A program made the position numbers and the translations under genes. Positions 1-9,162 of a DNA stretch of 64,000 bases are shown piece by piece. Location: contig JAIUOC010000011.1 of NCBI GenBank assembly GCA_020161265.1, positions 1 to 64,000 on the forward strand. Direction: 5' to 3'. Position 1 is the stretch's first letter, and each line of letters begins with the position of its first letter. The notes below the pieces were generated by a model. That model was not told the DNA's origin. It saw only the letters and a program-made list of their open reading frames with translations, and searched no databases. The DNA comes from Chloroflexota bacterium. GTDB lineage: Bacteria; Chloroflexota; Chloroflexia; Chloroflexales; Herpetosiphonaceae.

Positions 1-509
1 GGAATGTGCTGCGGACGCAGCACCCATCAGTTGGAAAGGTGCGATTTTGGCGATAAAAAATCCGCTGATGTCAGAAGAGCATCGGAGCGGAGCAATTCGT
101 CAAATGTGTGATGTTGAGCAAACATCGATGCTGTCGGTCAACAGCCTGAGGATTCTACCACCGCTGCTCGTTTGTGTCAAATGAGCCGTTGTGGGCGAGT
201 GCATCAGTTGTGTGTGTCCTGACCGATGTTATTCAGTCATTCGTTGACAGCCCGGGGATTCTACCGCAGATTGCCGCCCTTGTCAAATCCTACAATCCTG
301 AGCCACAAAGAGGACGGCAACCGCGAAGCACGCGAAGGCCACGAAGAGACGTTTTTAGCCACGAATTGCACGGATTGCACGAATGATGCTTCTCGGCCCC
401 GATGTGGCTACTCCATTCCCACTGCATTGGCTGGCCCTCCTTTTGCCTTTTGCCTTTTGCCTTTTGCCTTTTGCCTTTTGCCTTTTGCCTTTTGCCTTTT
501 GCCTTTCTT
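1..509. other. Intergenic stretch with no convincing gene
   Basis: No open frame here looks like a protein and none has a good ribosome binding site. A GC-rich perfect inverted repeat lies at 6-13/16-23. Two degenerate copies of a segment containing GATTCTACC followed by TTGT(GT)CAAAT occur near 141-182 and 243-290, so part of the region is an old duplication. A CACGAAG-type module, part of the dispersed intergenic repeats of this window, lies near 325-350. A CCTTTTG heptamer array closes the region against the end of the next gene. Confidence 0.6.
439..506. repeat. CCTTTTG heptamer tandem array, about 9-10 copies
   Basis: About 68 bases of uninterrupted 7-base units, CCTTTTG, end three bases before the stop codon of the large minus-strand regulator. 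The array gives low-complexity readings in all frames, so the short plus-strand frames across it are artefacts. A heptamer period is also used by the GGGATGA array near 62.1 kb. Confidence 0.9.
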
Positions 510-3500
510 TCACTCCTCGCCCACTGCGCGACGGCGGCGGGTGCTCACAGCTGAGCCTTGGGATTGCAATAAGGCCATATCTCGGATAATCGTGCGCCGA
601 CTGACCGCCAAAGCATCAGCTAAATCGTCGTCGGTTGGGGCCGCTCCAGCATCGTCAGCCTCATCAAGCAGGCGCTGCAAACGATGGATGCGCAATTCGC
701 TGCGATCATTAAAGCGATTATCCTCAGGTGCATGCAAGGTCCAAATTACCTCAACCCGATCGGTGTGGCTCAGTGATTTGCCCAAAGGCACATCGGCGCG
801 AACTAACAACACTTTGCGCTGAATATAGCCGCCCTCGGAAAGCATTTGGGTACGGCCATACACCCGCGTCAGGCGCATCCACAGGCCGGCCATCGAGCGA
901 ATCGCCCCCGCCAGCGGCGCGACTCGGTGCAATTGCGACACCATGCCATGCAACTTAACATTATTTATAAAGGAATCACGTAGGGTTGGGTCACGGAAAC
1001 GATTGGCCTGATTGTGAATTGAGCTGTAAGCATGTTGCAAATGTGCCCGATCACCATATACCCAAAACCGCGTGAAATGCAGCAATACATCGGCATAAAA
1101 CAGCTCTTTGGGGTCGTACATGGCTTCGGCTTCGGCCAACATCGCTTGGGCTTCGGCAGCAAAACCACATAATTGAGCAGCTAAGGCATGCATCAAAATT
1201 GGTTGCAAAAAGGCTGATCGCGCTTGTTGCCACATGGCTGTAGCTCGCCGCAACAAAGGCAAGGCTTGGTCGGGCCGATTGCGAAAAATCTCCATTGCCC
1301 CAATTGCTGAAAGTAGATATAAACCTGCACCTTGTTGATGCGCCTGATCAAGCCAAGGCTGCACTTCTTGCACCACCGTTTCAGCTTGCGCAAAATCGCC
1401 AGCTTCTAAGGCCACCAAAATTGTGACGCTATGCGCAAAAAATGACCAATTGGAATTGGGCGGCATTTTGGAATCACGAATCATCTGGCGAATGCGCTGG
1501 GTCGTCGCTTGGGCCATTTCGGTCAAGCCAAGCGCGGTTGTGATGAAGGTTGACATGAACAAACCCACACCCAAAAGCCAAATATCATCAAGCGCCTCGA
1601 GCAATTCAACCGCTTTGTTCATTGTGCTGAGCGCGGTTTCCCAATCGGCATAGCTAATACCAACTTCGCTCAATACCCGCAGCACATTGCCGCGAGCTGG
1701 ATACAAATAGGGATGCAATTCGGTCAAGGTCAAGGCTTCGGCGGCAATCCGTTGGGCGACGCTGGTATCGCCCAGCATCCGATAGGCAAAGGCTAACGAA
1801 CAAAGCGAGGCCACCAACACCGTATCATCGTGGCTGCTACGGGCAAGAGCCACTGCTCGTTCAAGCAATGGCAAACTGTTGCGTGGCTGAACTGCGGCGC
1901 TACTAATTAAATGAAAGCCATAGGTATTTAAAATGCGGGCTTCTACCGCTGGCAATTGCTGAGCTTGAGCCAAATCTAAGGCTTGCTCAGCAATGCTCGC
2001 CATTTCAGTTGGGTTGGAATCAACCGAAGAGAGCACAATCCGGCTCTCATACACTTCGAGCAAGGCCGCTTGATCGCCCAAACTCAAAGCCAAAGTTTCT
2101 AGGCGCTCAACGTCGGCTCGCCAAACTTCTAATTGACCCAAAAATACTAAAACCCGTTGACGCAAGCGCAATAAGGTCAATTCCAAACGGGCATCAACTG
2201 GTATTTGCTGATACAGCTCCAACGCCCGATTGGCATAATCGAGGGCTGTCGTGTAGGCATAGGCTTGCAAGGCTTGTTCGCCAGCTTGTTGATAGGCTCC
2301 AATCGCCGCTGCCCAGCGTTGCGCTCGCTCATAGGCCCAAGCAATCGTTTCGGGTCGGCAAAGTGGCTGTTGCTCAAAATAATTGGCGGCCTGTTGCACC
2401 GCTGCTTGGCATAATTCCAGCGCTAAACTTTGCTCAACCGCCACGGCAATCAGATCGTGGTAAAACTGAAATCCGGCGTGGGTCTGCGCCACCAGCCGCG
2501 CATCTAAAAGATCAGGGATAGCCTGATCGACCTCAGCGCCTGCGACAAATCGCCAAGCTGCTAATGTCCAGCTACGGCCCAACGCATTGGCCGCAGCCAA
2601 CGCCCGATGCGCCAACATCGGCAAGGACTGCACTCGCTGAGCCACCAATGCTTGAAAGGAGTGCTCATGGGCATCGCCACGATGTAATAATTGCTCTTGC
2701 AAAAAGAGTGGGTTGCCCGCAGTCAGGGCATGTAAAGCAGCAATCTCGGCCATACTCGGAATCGGCACATGATTCGGCCACAAGCGCCCCACCAGATGTT
2801 GAAAATCGTGCAGCGCCAAGCCATTTAATTTAACTGATTGAACTGGCAATTCTTGACGCATGCGGCGCAAGGCTTGCAACATATGGCTCGATTCGCTGCC
2901 GCGATAGGCCAAGATCAGCAATAAACGGGAGCGTAAGAGCGCCTGAATTTGGCTCGGCGACCATTGCAACACATTAAATACAATCCGTTGTGCCCAATGC
3001 ATATCATCAAGCACCAATAATAATGGCGCTTGCTGGGTCGCTGCGAGTAAAGCATTCAATAACGCCGCAGGCAAACTCGGACGATTTGCATGATCATGTT
3101 GACTCAATTGGGGTAAATTTGGCACAAGCGCCGACAAACCAAGCCGTGTAATCGGATCAAATTGGTCAAGCAGGCTTTGATCAAGGATTTGGGTTAGGGC
3201 TTGATCAAGTGGAGCATAGGGCGAATTGCCACCATTAATTTGACCTGCACCCCAAGCCACCCGAAAACCACGCGCCTGGGCTGCTTGGCTCAATTCGTGC
3301 AATAAACGGGTTTTGCCAATCCCAGCAGCGCCATCGAGCAGCACCAAGCCACCGCTATGACTCAAGGCAGCATCCAAGCCATCAAGCAACAACGAACGTT
3401 CATGCGTGCGACCCACAAATGGTATTTTCTGCCAACTACCGCCAATCGTGGTTTGACGCAAAGTTTGTTCAGCCCGAATTTGCTCGGCGAGGGCACTGGT

Positions 3501-4163
3501 TTCGGCAACTGGCTCAACGCCCAAATCAGCAGCCAAACGTTCGCACAAATGCCGATAGGCGGTTAATGCCAAGTGCGGGCGGCCAAGGCTTACATGGCAA
3601 CGCATCAGGAGCATACAGGCTTGTTCATCGAAGGGATCGAACGCTTGCCAACGCTCAGCACTCGTTAGCGCCACAATATAATCGCCTTGGGCAAAGGCAT
3701 GGTGCGCCAATTTAGCAATCGTGGCGGCAAATAGTGCTTGCAAATCAGCGCGGGGGCCATCAAGCCATTCGGCATCAACATCAGGCAATAATTCATCACG
3801 ATATAATTGACATGCCAATTGCCAATCGATGCTTTGATTGCTTTGCGCACCTTGCTGAAACGCTTGGAGATCGCACCAAATTGAGCCTAATTGCAAGGTT
3901 TGGGCGTTCGCCAAGAGCCATTCATCACAGCTTGGGCAGTTTTGGCGTAGCCGATAGAGTGCCGCCGAAAGTGCCCGACGTGCCTGTGGCTCAGGCAAAT
4001 CGGGCCAGATTGTCGCCGCCAAGCGCAAGCGGCTGACGGGCTGCTGGCGATTTAAGGCTAAAAATACTAATAACGCGGCTAGCGGGCCATTGCCAAGCGC
4101 AATCTGTTGGGTTTCATATTGGAGGCGTGGCGAGCCAAATAGGTAGAGCGAGCAATCTTGCAT
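510..4163 (-). CDS. BTAD/AAA-ATPase transcriptional regulator with C-terminal helix-turn-helix
   Basis: A 1217-residue regulator of the SARP/BTAD type. The N-terminus (about 1-95) looks like an OmpR-type winged helix and residues about 100-235 like a bacterial transcriptional activation domain. An AAA-type ATPase follows, with Walker A GAAGIGKT near 278-285 and a Walker B ending LVLDDMHW, then a long helical TPR-like region. The last ~100 residues hold a second putative helix-turn-helix (DLADALAVSRRTIIRDMALL), unusual for this class. The start chosen is the ATG at 4163, where similarity to other BTAD N-termini begins; a longer frame reaches 4253 but the added residues look unlike the family. 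It is divergent from tatA and faces a paralogous regulator at 4759. Ligand and targets are unknown. Confidence 0.85.
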   Translation of the reverse strand: MQDCSLYLFGSPRLQYETQQIALGNGPLAALLVFLALNRQQPVSRLRLAATIWPDLPEPQARRALSAALYRLRQNCPSCDEWLLANAQTLQLGSIWCDLQAFQQGAQSNQSIDWQLACQLYRDELLPDVDAEWLDGPRADLQALFAATIAKLAHHAFAQGDYIVALTSAERWQAFDPFDEQACMLLMRCHVSLGRPHLALTAYRHLCERLAADLGVEPVAETSALAEQIRAEQTLRQTTIGGSWQKIPFVGRTHERSLLLDGLDAALSHSGGLVLLDGAAGIGKTRLLHELSQAAQARGFRVAWGAGQINGGNSPYAPLDQALTQILDQSLLDQFDPITRLGLSALVPNLPQLSQHDHANRPSLPAALLNALLAATQQAPLLLVLDDMHWAQRIVFNVLQWSPSQIQALLRSRLLLILAYRGSESSHMLQALRRMRQELPVQSVKLNGLALHDFQHLVGRLWPNHVPIPSMAEIAALHALTAGNPLFLQEQLLHRGDAHEHSFQALVAQRVQSLPMLAHRALAAANALGRSWTLAAWRFVAGAEVDQAIPDLLDARLVAQTHAGFQFYHDLIAVAVEQSLALELCQAAVQQAANYFEQQPLCRPETIAWAYERAQRWAAAIGAYQQAGEQALQAYAYTTALDYANRALELYQQIPVDARLELTLLRLRQRVLVFLGQLEVWRADVERLETLALSLGDQAALLEVYESRIVLSSVDSNPTEMASIAEQALDLAQAQQLPAVEARILNTYGFHLISSAAVQPRNSLPLLERAVALARSSHDDTVLVASLCSLAFAYRMLGDTSVAQRIAAEALTLTELHPYLYPARGNVLRVLSEVGISYADWETALSTMNKAVELLEALDDIWLLGVGLFMSTFITTALGLTEMAQATTQRIRQMIRDSKMPPNSNWSFFAHSVTILVALEAGDFAQAETVVQEVQPWLDQAHQQGAGLYLLSAIGAMEIFRNRPDQALPLLRRATAMWQQARSAFLQPILMHALAAQLCGFAAEAQAMLAEAEAMYDPKELFYADVLLHFTRFWVYGDRAHLQHAYSSIHNQANRFRDPTLRDSFINNVKLHGMVSQLHRVAPLAGAIRSMAGLWMRLTRVYGRTQMLSEGGYIQRKVLLVRADVPLGKSLSHTDRVEVIWTLHAPEDNRFNDRSELRIHRLQRLLDEADDAGAAPTDDDLADALAVSRRTIIRDMALLQSQGSAVSTRRRRAVGEE

Positions 4164-4424
4164 ACGTCTATTGTAGTGGACATGTCTAGAGTGGTGGCGC
4201 GGCGTTGATGTCCAAGGCCTTTCTAGGCGAAAACTGTTGATCACTGGCAACAAAAGGTATAGATTTCAGCAGATTATGTCATTCTATCAAGCAGGTTTAG
4301 GACTAATTGACTGTAGGAGGGCGCTAGATATGGTAGTATGATCAAAACTTAATCATTTGTTCGCAAATCATTCATTCTTTAAGCATATCATCACAACTCA
4401 ACCTGTTAGGTAGCTTTAGTCTAA

Positions 4425-4452
4425 TTGACTATGCTTAGCAGCGGCGTATAAT
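4425..4452 (+). promoter_or_regulatory. Sigma-70-type promoter for tatA
   Basis: TTGACT at 4425-4430 and TATAAT at 4447-4452 are separated by 16 bases, with transcription expected to begin near 4459 and the tatA ribosome binding site at 4491. Confidence 0.65.
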
Positions 4453-4503
4453 GGCAATAGACGGGTATTGCATTGGCGATACCATTCCTCAAGGAGGCTT
4501 GCA

Positions 4504-4686
4504 ATGGCTGGTTTAGGCGTAACAGAACTGTTAATTATTTTGGCAATTGTGATTGTATTGTTTGGCGCTTCGCGGATTGGCGATCTTGGTGGAGCAATGG
4601 GTCGTGGCATTCGCGAGTTTCGCCGTGGTGTGCGCGATGAAGATGCTACAGCACCAACCGATGCTAGCAAAAACGAATCGAAATAA
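4504..4686 (+). CDS. tatA: Twin-arginine translocase subunit TatA/E
   Basis: A 60-residue protein with the TatA plan: short periplasmic start, one membrane helix (LLIILAIVIVLFG), the FGxxRIxDLG hinge, an amphipathic helix rich in Arg (GRGIREFRRGV) and an acidic tail. TatA proteins form the size-variable pore that exports folded proteins bearing RR signal peptides. The start at 4504 is set by AAGGAGG at 4491-4497; an in-frame ATG at 4468 adds 12 residues that do not fit the family. No tatC or tatB is nearby, so it is an orphan tatA. A possible client is the RR-lipoprotein at 30568. Confidence 0.92.
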   Translation: MAGLGVTELLIILAIVIVLFGASRIGDLGGAMGRGIREFRRGVRDEDATAPTDASKNESK

Positions 4687-4715
4687 CGGACTACTAACAA
4701 TTGACATGCATCGTT

Positions 4716-4748
4716 GAGGCACGTAGCGCGTGCCTCGCGTTGTTCTTA
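4716..4748 (+). terminator. Intrinsic terminator after tatA
   Basis: GAGGCACG at 4716-4723 pairs with CGTGCCTC at 4729-4736 across a 5-base loop, followed by a moderately T-rich tail (GTTGTTCTT). It lies between tatA and the next regulator, whose start follows at 4759. Confidence 0.6.
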
Positions 4749-4758
4749 CGGGGGGGCT

Positions 4759-7700
4759 ATGACCGTTGCCCTGCGTTTCCTCGGGGTTCCTTCAATCCTC
4801 TACAATCAGCAAGCACAGTCGCTTCCCAGCAAAGCGGTAGCCCTCTTGGGGTATCTTGCAGCAACCATCCAACCTCAACGCCGCGAACATCTTCTGGCAT
4901 TGCTGTGGGCTGAAAGTAGCGATGAAGCCGCCCGCAAAAATTTACGCAATACGCTGTGGACAATTCGGCGCAGTTTAGGTGGTGAGATCATCTTAGCCGA
5001 TGAGGATCGCTTGCGTTTGCATCCGGATTGTGTGGTTGATCTTTGGCAGTTACGCAGTTTGGCAGAAGGTTTGGTTTCACCAACCGTTGAGGGTTTGTTG
5101 CAGCTTGCCCAAGGGCCATTGCTCGATGGCGTGATGTTGCCCGACGCTCCCGATTTTGATTTATGGCTGGTGACTGAGCGCGAACAGGTGCATTTAACCA
5201 CGATGCGCTTGTTTCAAACCGCGATTAGCAATTATCAAAAACAACAGCAATGGGTCCATGTGTTGACTTTAGCTCGCGCCGCCCTGCGCTTCGATGCGCT
5301 CTCCGAATCGTTGTATCAGGCGATTATCGAGGCGCATTGGCGGCAAGGTGAACGCGCCGAGGCCTTGCGCCAATATGAGATGTTGGCTAATACGTTGCAG
5401 CGTGAGTTAGGGATTGATCCCTTGCCTGAAACCCAAATGCTGCGCCAGCGCATTTTGCAAACCAACCAACTGATGAGTACAAACAACTCACCAGAGCCAA
5501 CAAAACCTGTGGTCACAGCGCCGATTGCTGAGCCAAAGCCCTTGCTCAAGCCAATTAAACGCGCCGCCCCTCGTGCCGCGCCCTTTGTTGGGCGGCAATA
5601 TGAGCAATTACTGCTTAACCAAGCCTTGATGCGCAGCAATGAACGTGGCTTGCAAGTGGTGCTCATTACTGGTGAAATTGGGGTTGGCAAATCGCGGCTC
5701 TGGCAGGAATGGGCACAGCAATTGCCCGCCGATAGCACTATGTTGGCGATGCACTGCCTTGAATCGACCCAAAGCTTACCGTTTGCCCCGTTGACCGAGC
5801 TATTTGGTCAGCGCATCTGCCTATCGCGGCTTTTTTCGGGCGATTCAGCGGTTGATCCGATGTGGTTGGCCGAGGTTGCGCGGTTGCTGCCGCAATTGCG
5901 TGGGCATATTCCCAATTTGCCTGAGCCACCAGTGTTGCCCGCCGATGAAGAGCGACGGCGCATGTTCGAGGCTTTTGCCCAATGTTTGCGAGCAGTGATG
6001 ACCAATCATCTGGTAATTGGCATCGACGATTTACACTGGGCCGACCAAGCAACCGCCGAATGGCTCGATTACGTCGTTGATCGCTTGCACGATTTGCCGA
6101 TTGTGCTGGTTGTGACCTATCGTTCGGAAGAGGCCAACGCTCGTTTGCAGCGCTTGGTGGTTGGTTGGCAACGTGGCAGTTTGGTCACGCGCATCGACGT
6201 GCCACGGCTCGATATCAGCGAAGCACGGGAACTTTTGAGCACATTGGGCCATCCTAATCCTGATGATCAGACCTTGCTCGAACGCAGCGCGGGTAATCCA
6301 TTATTTTTGCTCGAACTTTGCCGCACGGCTGATCCGGCTGATGTGCCGCCGATGTTGGTCGATGTGCTCAGCGCTCGTTTGGCGCGTTTGCCAGAACGAG
6401 CAGCCCAAATTGTCCAAGCGGCAGCGGTGCTTGACCCCTTGTTTGGCTATAGCATCCTGCGCGAAACTGGTGGACGCTCCGATGAAGAAACCCTCGATGG
6501 ACTTGATGGGTTGCTCAACGCCGCTATTTTAAAAGAGCATGGTGATAGCTATACCTTCAGTCACCCATTGGTAGCAACCGTTGTGCGTAATAGCCTAAGT
6601 CGCGCCCGCCGCAGCTTTTTGCATCGCCGCGCCGCCCAAGCCTTGCAGCACGAATATAGCGATCAACGGGCGATTGCTGGACGTTTGCTATTGCATTATC
6701 GCGAGGCGGGCGAGGTTAAATTGGCAGCCAGTTATGCCGACCAAGCTCTAGAGCACGCGCTTTCATTGGCAGCACCGAATGAGGCTGTGGCTTTTGGGCA
6801 ACAGGCGATTGAGCTTGATCCAACGCCTGAGCGCTATTGTCGGCTGGGCGATGCCTTGGAGTGGAATAGCGAAGTGCCTGCGGCGCGTGAGGTTTATCAT
6901 ACGGCGCTGGCGCAATATCAAGCCCAAGCCAATTGGCTACGGGTTGTAGCAGTGTGCACCAAACTTGGCCGCACCTATTTGGTCGTTGGCAGGCCTGAGG
7001 TGGTGATCGAATGGGCTGAACGGGGCTTGGCAATTTATCATAAACACAAGATCGATGATCAATTGATCGAAGCCGATTTGCTGTTGCTCTTGGCGATTAG
7101 CCAGCGTTTGGCGGGCTACCCATTAAATGTAGCCTACGAAAATATTCAAGCCGCCTTAGAGGTTGCGACCGCCCAGCAAAATCACTCATTGATTGGGCGT
7201 TGTCAATTCGAGTTGGGCAATATTTTGGCGCAGCGCGGCGAAATTAAGGCTGCGGTCGAAACTTTTGCCTTGGCGATTGCCAGCACTGCCGCAACTAACG
7301 AGCAATATCAAATTATCTTGGGCTATAACAATGCTGCCTATAATGCTACCTTGATCGGCGATCTAGTCACGGCGCATAGCCATATTCAAGCAGGTTTGCA
7401 CTTGGCCGAACGCTTGGCCTTGCGCGTGCCATTACAATATTTGTATAGCACACGCGGCGAAATTGCCCTTGCTGAAAAGCATTGGGACGAGGCCGAAGAA
7501 TGGTTTGAACGTGGAATTAGCGTGGCCCAAGCCAATGGCAATGCCGCGCAAGTTGCCAATTATCGTGCTAATTTGGGCTTGGTGGCGCGTGGTCGCGGCG
7601 ATCTTGATCAAGCATTGGTCTTAATGCGCACAGCACTCAGCGAAGTTGAATTGCTCACTGCGCCATTTTTACAAACCCAAATCAACATTTGGCTGGCCGA

Positions 7701-7863
7701 AATTTGGCAAGAACGCCACGATTATTTAGCCGCTAATGCCGCCTTACAACGGGCACAACAGGCCGTCACACCTGAACAAGGCTTTTTGTATCAGCGGGTT
7801 CAGCAATTACAACAACAACTTGGCAGCATGCAACCAGCAATGGTTCATCAGCGTTCTATTTAA
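4759..7863 (+). CDS. BTAD/AAA-ATPase transcriptional regulator
   Basis: A 1034-residue paralogue of the regulator at 510-4163. Residues 1-95 resemble the winged-helix region, about 98-235 the BTAD helices, then a P-rich linker and an AAA ATPase with Walker A GEIGVGKS (305-312) and Walker B ending IGIDDLHWAD. From about residue 650 to the end it is helical TPR-like repeats. Unlike its neighbour it has no extra C-terminal helix-turn-helix. The ATG at 4759 is preferred because a G-rich Shine-Dalgarno stands before it; the frame can extend to a TTG at 4714, but that falls inside the tatA terminator. The DinB-like gene follows after 12 bases and is probably co-transcribed. Confidence 0.85.
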   Translation: MTVALRFLGVPSILYNQQAQSLPSKAVALLGYLAATIQPQRREHLLALLWAESSDEAARKNLRNTLWTIRRSLGGEIILADEDRLRLHPDCVVDLWQLRSLAEGLVSPTVEGLLQLAQGPLLDGVMLPDAPDFDLWLVTEREQVHLTTMRLFQTAISNYQKQQQWVHVLTLARAALRFDALSESLYQAIIEAHWRQGERAEALRQYEMLANTLQRELGIDPLPETQMLRQRILQTNQLMSTNNSPEPTKPVVTAPIAEPKPLLKPIKRAAPRAAPFVGRQYEQLLLNQALMRSNERGLQVVLITGEIGVGKSRLWQEWAQQLPADSTMLAMHCLESTQSLPFAPLTELFGQRICLSRLFSGDSAVDPMWLAEVARLLPQLRGHIPNLPEPPVLPADEERRRMFEAFAQCLRAVMTNHLVIGIDDLHWADQATAEWLDYVVDRLHDLPIVLVVTYRSEEANARLQRLVVGWQRGSLVTRIDVPRLDISEARELLSTLGHPNPDDQTLLERSAGNPLFLLELCRTADPADVPPMLVDVLSARLARLPERAAQIVQAAAVLDPLFGYSILRETGGRSDEETLDGLDGLLNAAILKEHGDSYTFSHPLVATVVRNSLSRARRSFLHRRAAQALQHEYSDQRAIAGRLLLHYREAGEVKLAASYADQALEHALSLAAPNEAVAFGQQAIELDPTPERYCRLGDALEWNSEVPAAREVYHTALAQYQAQANWLRVVAVCTKLGRTYLVVGRPEVVIEWAERGLAIYHKHKIDDQLIEADLLLLLAISQRLAGYPLNVAYENIQAALEVATAQQNHSLIGRCQFELGNILAQRGEIKAAVETFALAIASTAATNEQYQIILGYNNAAYNATLIGDLVTAHSHIQAGLHLAERLALRVPLQYLYSTRGEIALAEKHWDEAEEWFERGISVAQANGNAAQVANYRANLGLVARGRGDLDQALVLMRTALSEVELLTAPFLQTQINIWLAEIWQERHDYLAANAALQRAQQAVTPEQGFLYQRVQQLQQQLGSMQPAMVHQRSI

Positions 7864-7875
7864 AAAGGAGTTGCC

Positions 7876-8448
7876 ATGGCCGATCAATCGGTGCCCTATA
7901 GCCATAGTGAATTGACGATTGCTTTAGAACGCGATGTTACAAGCGTTAGCGACATAATTTTGGCCTTGACCCCTGAGGAATGTTTTGCTCATCCAGAAGG
8001 GGTTTGGTCGCCTGCTGAGAATGTGTTGCATCTTCAGCAATTGACCAAAGTTTTGACCCTGGCGTTTTATGTCCCACGGTTTAGTTTGAGCACATTGTTT
8101 GGCAAGCCCAAGCATCAATCAACTGATTATCTGACGATTAAAACTCGTTATCAAGAAGTTATTGCCAAGGGATTTAGCGCTCCGGCCTATTCGATTCCAG
8201 CAAAACCCCAAGGCCCAATCAGTTTGCAAGCGCAACAAGCCTTGGTTGCACAATGGCAAAAACTCAATCAACAGTTGATCGAAACGCTTTTTCATTGGGA
8301 TGAAGCAGCACTTGATCAGTATCAATTGCCGCATCCAGCTTTGGGTAAATTAACCGTGCGTGAGATGTTATTTTTTATGCATGCCCACACCGCGCATCAT
8401 CTCAACGATCTTGCCAAATTACGCCAAAGCCACGTTGTCAGCGAATAG
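7876..8448 (+). CDS. DinB-superfamily four-helix protein
   Basis: A 190-residue protein with the DinB/YfiT fold pattern: a helix bearing WSPAENVLHL, a second long helical region, and a C-terminal HAHTAHHLNDL segment whose histidines, with the early His, would form the metal site. Many relatives are thiol-dependent transferases or of unknown function. Start ATG at 7876 has AAAGGAG at the right distance, 12 bases after the preceding regulator. A substrate cannot be deduced. Confidence 0.8.
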   Translation: MADQSVPYSHSELTIALERDVTSVSDIILALTPEECFAHPEGVWSPAENVLHLQQLTKVLTLAFYVPRFSLSTLFGKPKHQSTDYLTIKTRYQEVIAKGFSAPAYSIPAKPQGPISLQAQQALVAQWQKLNQQLIETLFHWDEAALDQYQLPHPALGKLTVREMLFFMHAHTAHHLNDLAKLRQSHVVSE

Positions 8449-8476
8449 TTAACATCGCATACACTTGTGACAATCA

Positions 8477-8505
8477 TTGACATAGAACAAAAGTTCTACT
8501 ATAAT
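8477..8505 (+). promoter_or_regulatory. Consensus promoter with embedded LexA-type SOS box
   Basis: TTGACA (8477-8482) and TATAAT (8500-8505) are both perfect consensus and exactly 17 bases apart. The spacer contains the palindrome TAGAACAAAAGTTCTA (8483-8498). Its core GAAC-N4-GTTC (8485-8496) is the half-site arrangement of the Gram-positive LexA (DinR) box. A repressor bound there would block RNA polymerase. The promoter serves the wall operon starting at 8553. Confidence 0.75.
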
Positions 8506-8552
8506 TTTCTTCAGTGGTAAACGAGCATGTACGTTTAGCCTGAGGAGGCATT

Positions 8553-9134
8553 ATGGCGGTCACAAGTCGTAATTTACGCACAAATTATCCACGCCAATCG
8601 ATGGGGCGACGACTTGTCCGAGTTACAGCTCCGCAACAAGCGCTCCGGCGCACTCAAACGCAACAACAACCAACGACGCTGCCCGCAATTTGGATTAATC
8701 GGTTACTTTGGGCGGGGGTAGTGGTACTTTTAGCCCTACTTTTAGGCGCACTCAGCGGCATTTTTGGGGTCTGGATTGACGATTTACGCTATGGCCGACC
8801 ACGCGTTTCGCACTTAGTTGCCAATGTCGGCCACGAAAGCGCCCAAGGCTTGCCCAGCGAATTTATGGCAATCAATTTGAATCGGCGGGTGGTTGTGTTA
8901 GAATTCCCTGGAGGCGATGCAAGCAAAGCTCGCACGCTGATTGGCCCATATCTCTTTGGCGCAGGCGAAGATCTGACCCCCATCACCCTTTCGACCCACG
9001 ATCTGAACAACGATGCCCGTCCGGAGCTATTGGTCAACATCAAAAATGAACAACTAATTTATATCAACCAAGCCGATGGCTTTCGGATGATCACTGCTGC
9101 GGAACAAGCTAGTTTGTTGAACCAGCAACAATGA
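8553..9134 (+). CDS. Single-pass membrane protein, first gene of the SOS-box operon
   Basis: A 193-residue protein not recognised by family. It has a basic, Gln/Arg-rich cytoplasmic N-terminus of about 48 residues, one strong membrane helix (about 51-73) and an extracytoplasmic domain of about 120 residues with short beta-strand-like segments and an acidic THDLNNDARPELLV stretch resembling a single FG-GAP/VCBS-type repeat. Start ATG 8553 has TGAGGAGG upstream. It is followed at 28 bases by a glucosaminidase-like gene and then a LytM-like gene, all with the same one-helix topology, so a role at the cell envelope is likely. Confidence 0.75.
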   Translation: MAVTSRNLRTNYPRQSMGRRLVRVTAPQQALRRTQTQQQPTTLPAIWINRLLWAGVVVLLALLLGALSGIFGVWIDDLRYGRPRVSHLVANVGHESAQGLPSEFMAINLNRRVVVLEFPGGDASKARTLIGPYLFGAGEDLTPITLSTHDLNNDARPELLVNIKNEQLIYINQADGFRMITAAEQASLLNQQQ

Positions 9135-9162
9135 GTGGTCTCCGTGCCAGGAGAACCCATCC

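Noticed and set aside
439..506. Possible CRISPR array at the left end
   Set aside because: The repeat is a 7-base tandem without spacers. No cas-like gene is in the window.
226..822. A plus-strand 198-codon frame at the left end
   Set aside because: It runs through the CCTTTTG array (repeated PFAFCLL) and then antisense to the large regulator; no ribosome binding site.
8447..8476. TTGTGACAATC upstream of the SOS promoter as a CRP/FNR site
   Set aside because: Only one clear half-site (TTGTGA) is visible here; the better palindrome GATTGTGACAATC is upstream of pdxS and is still too short for a confident call.
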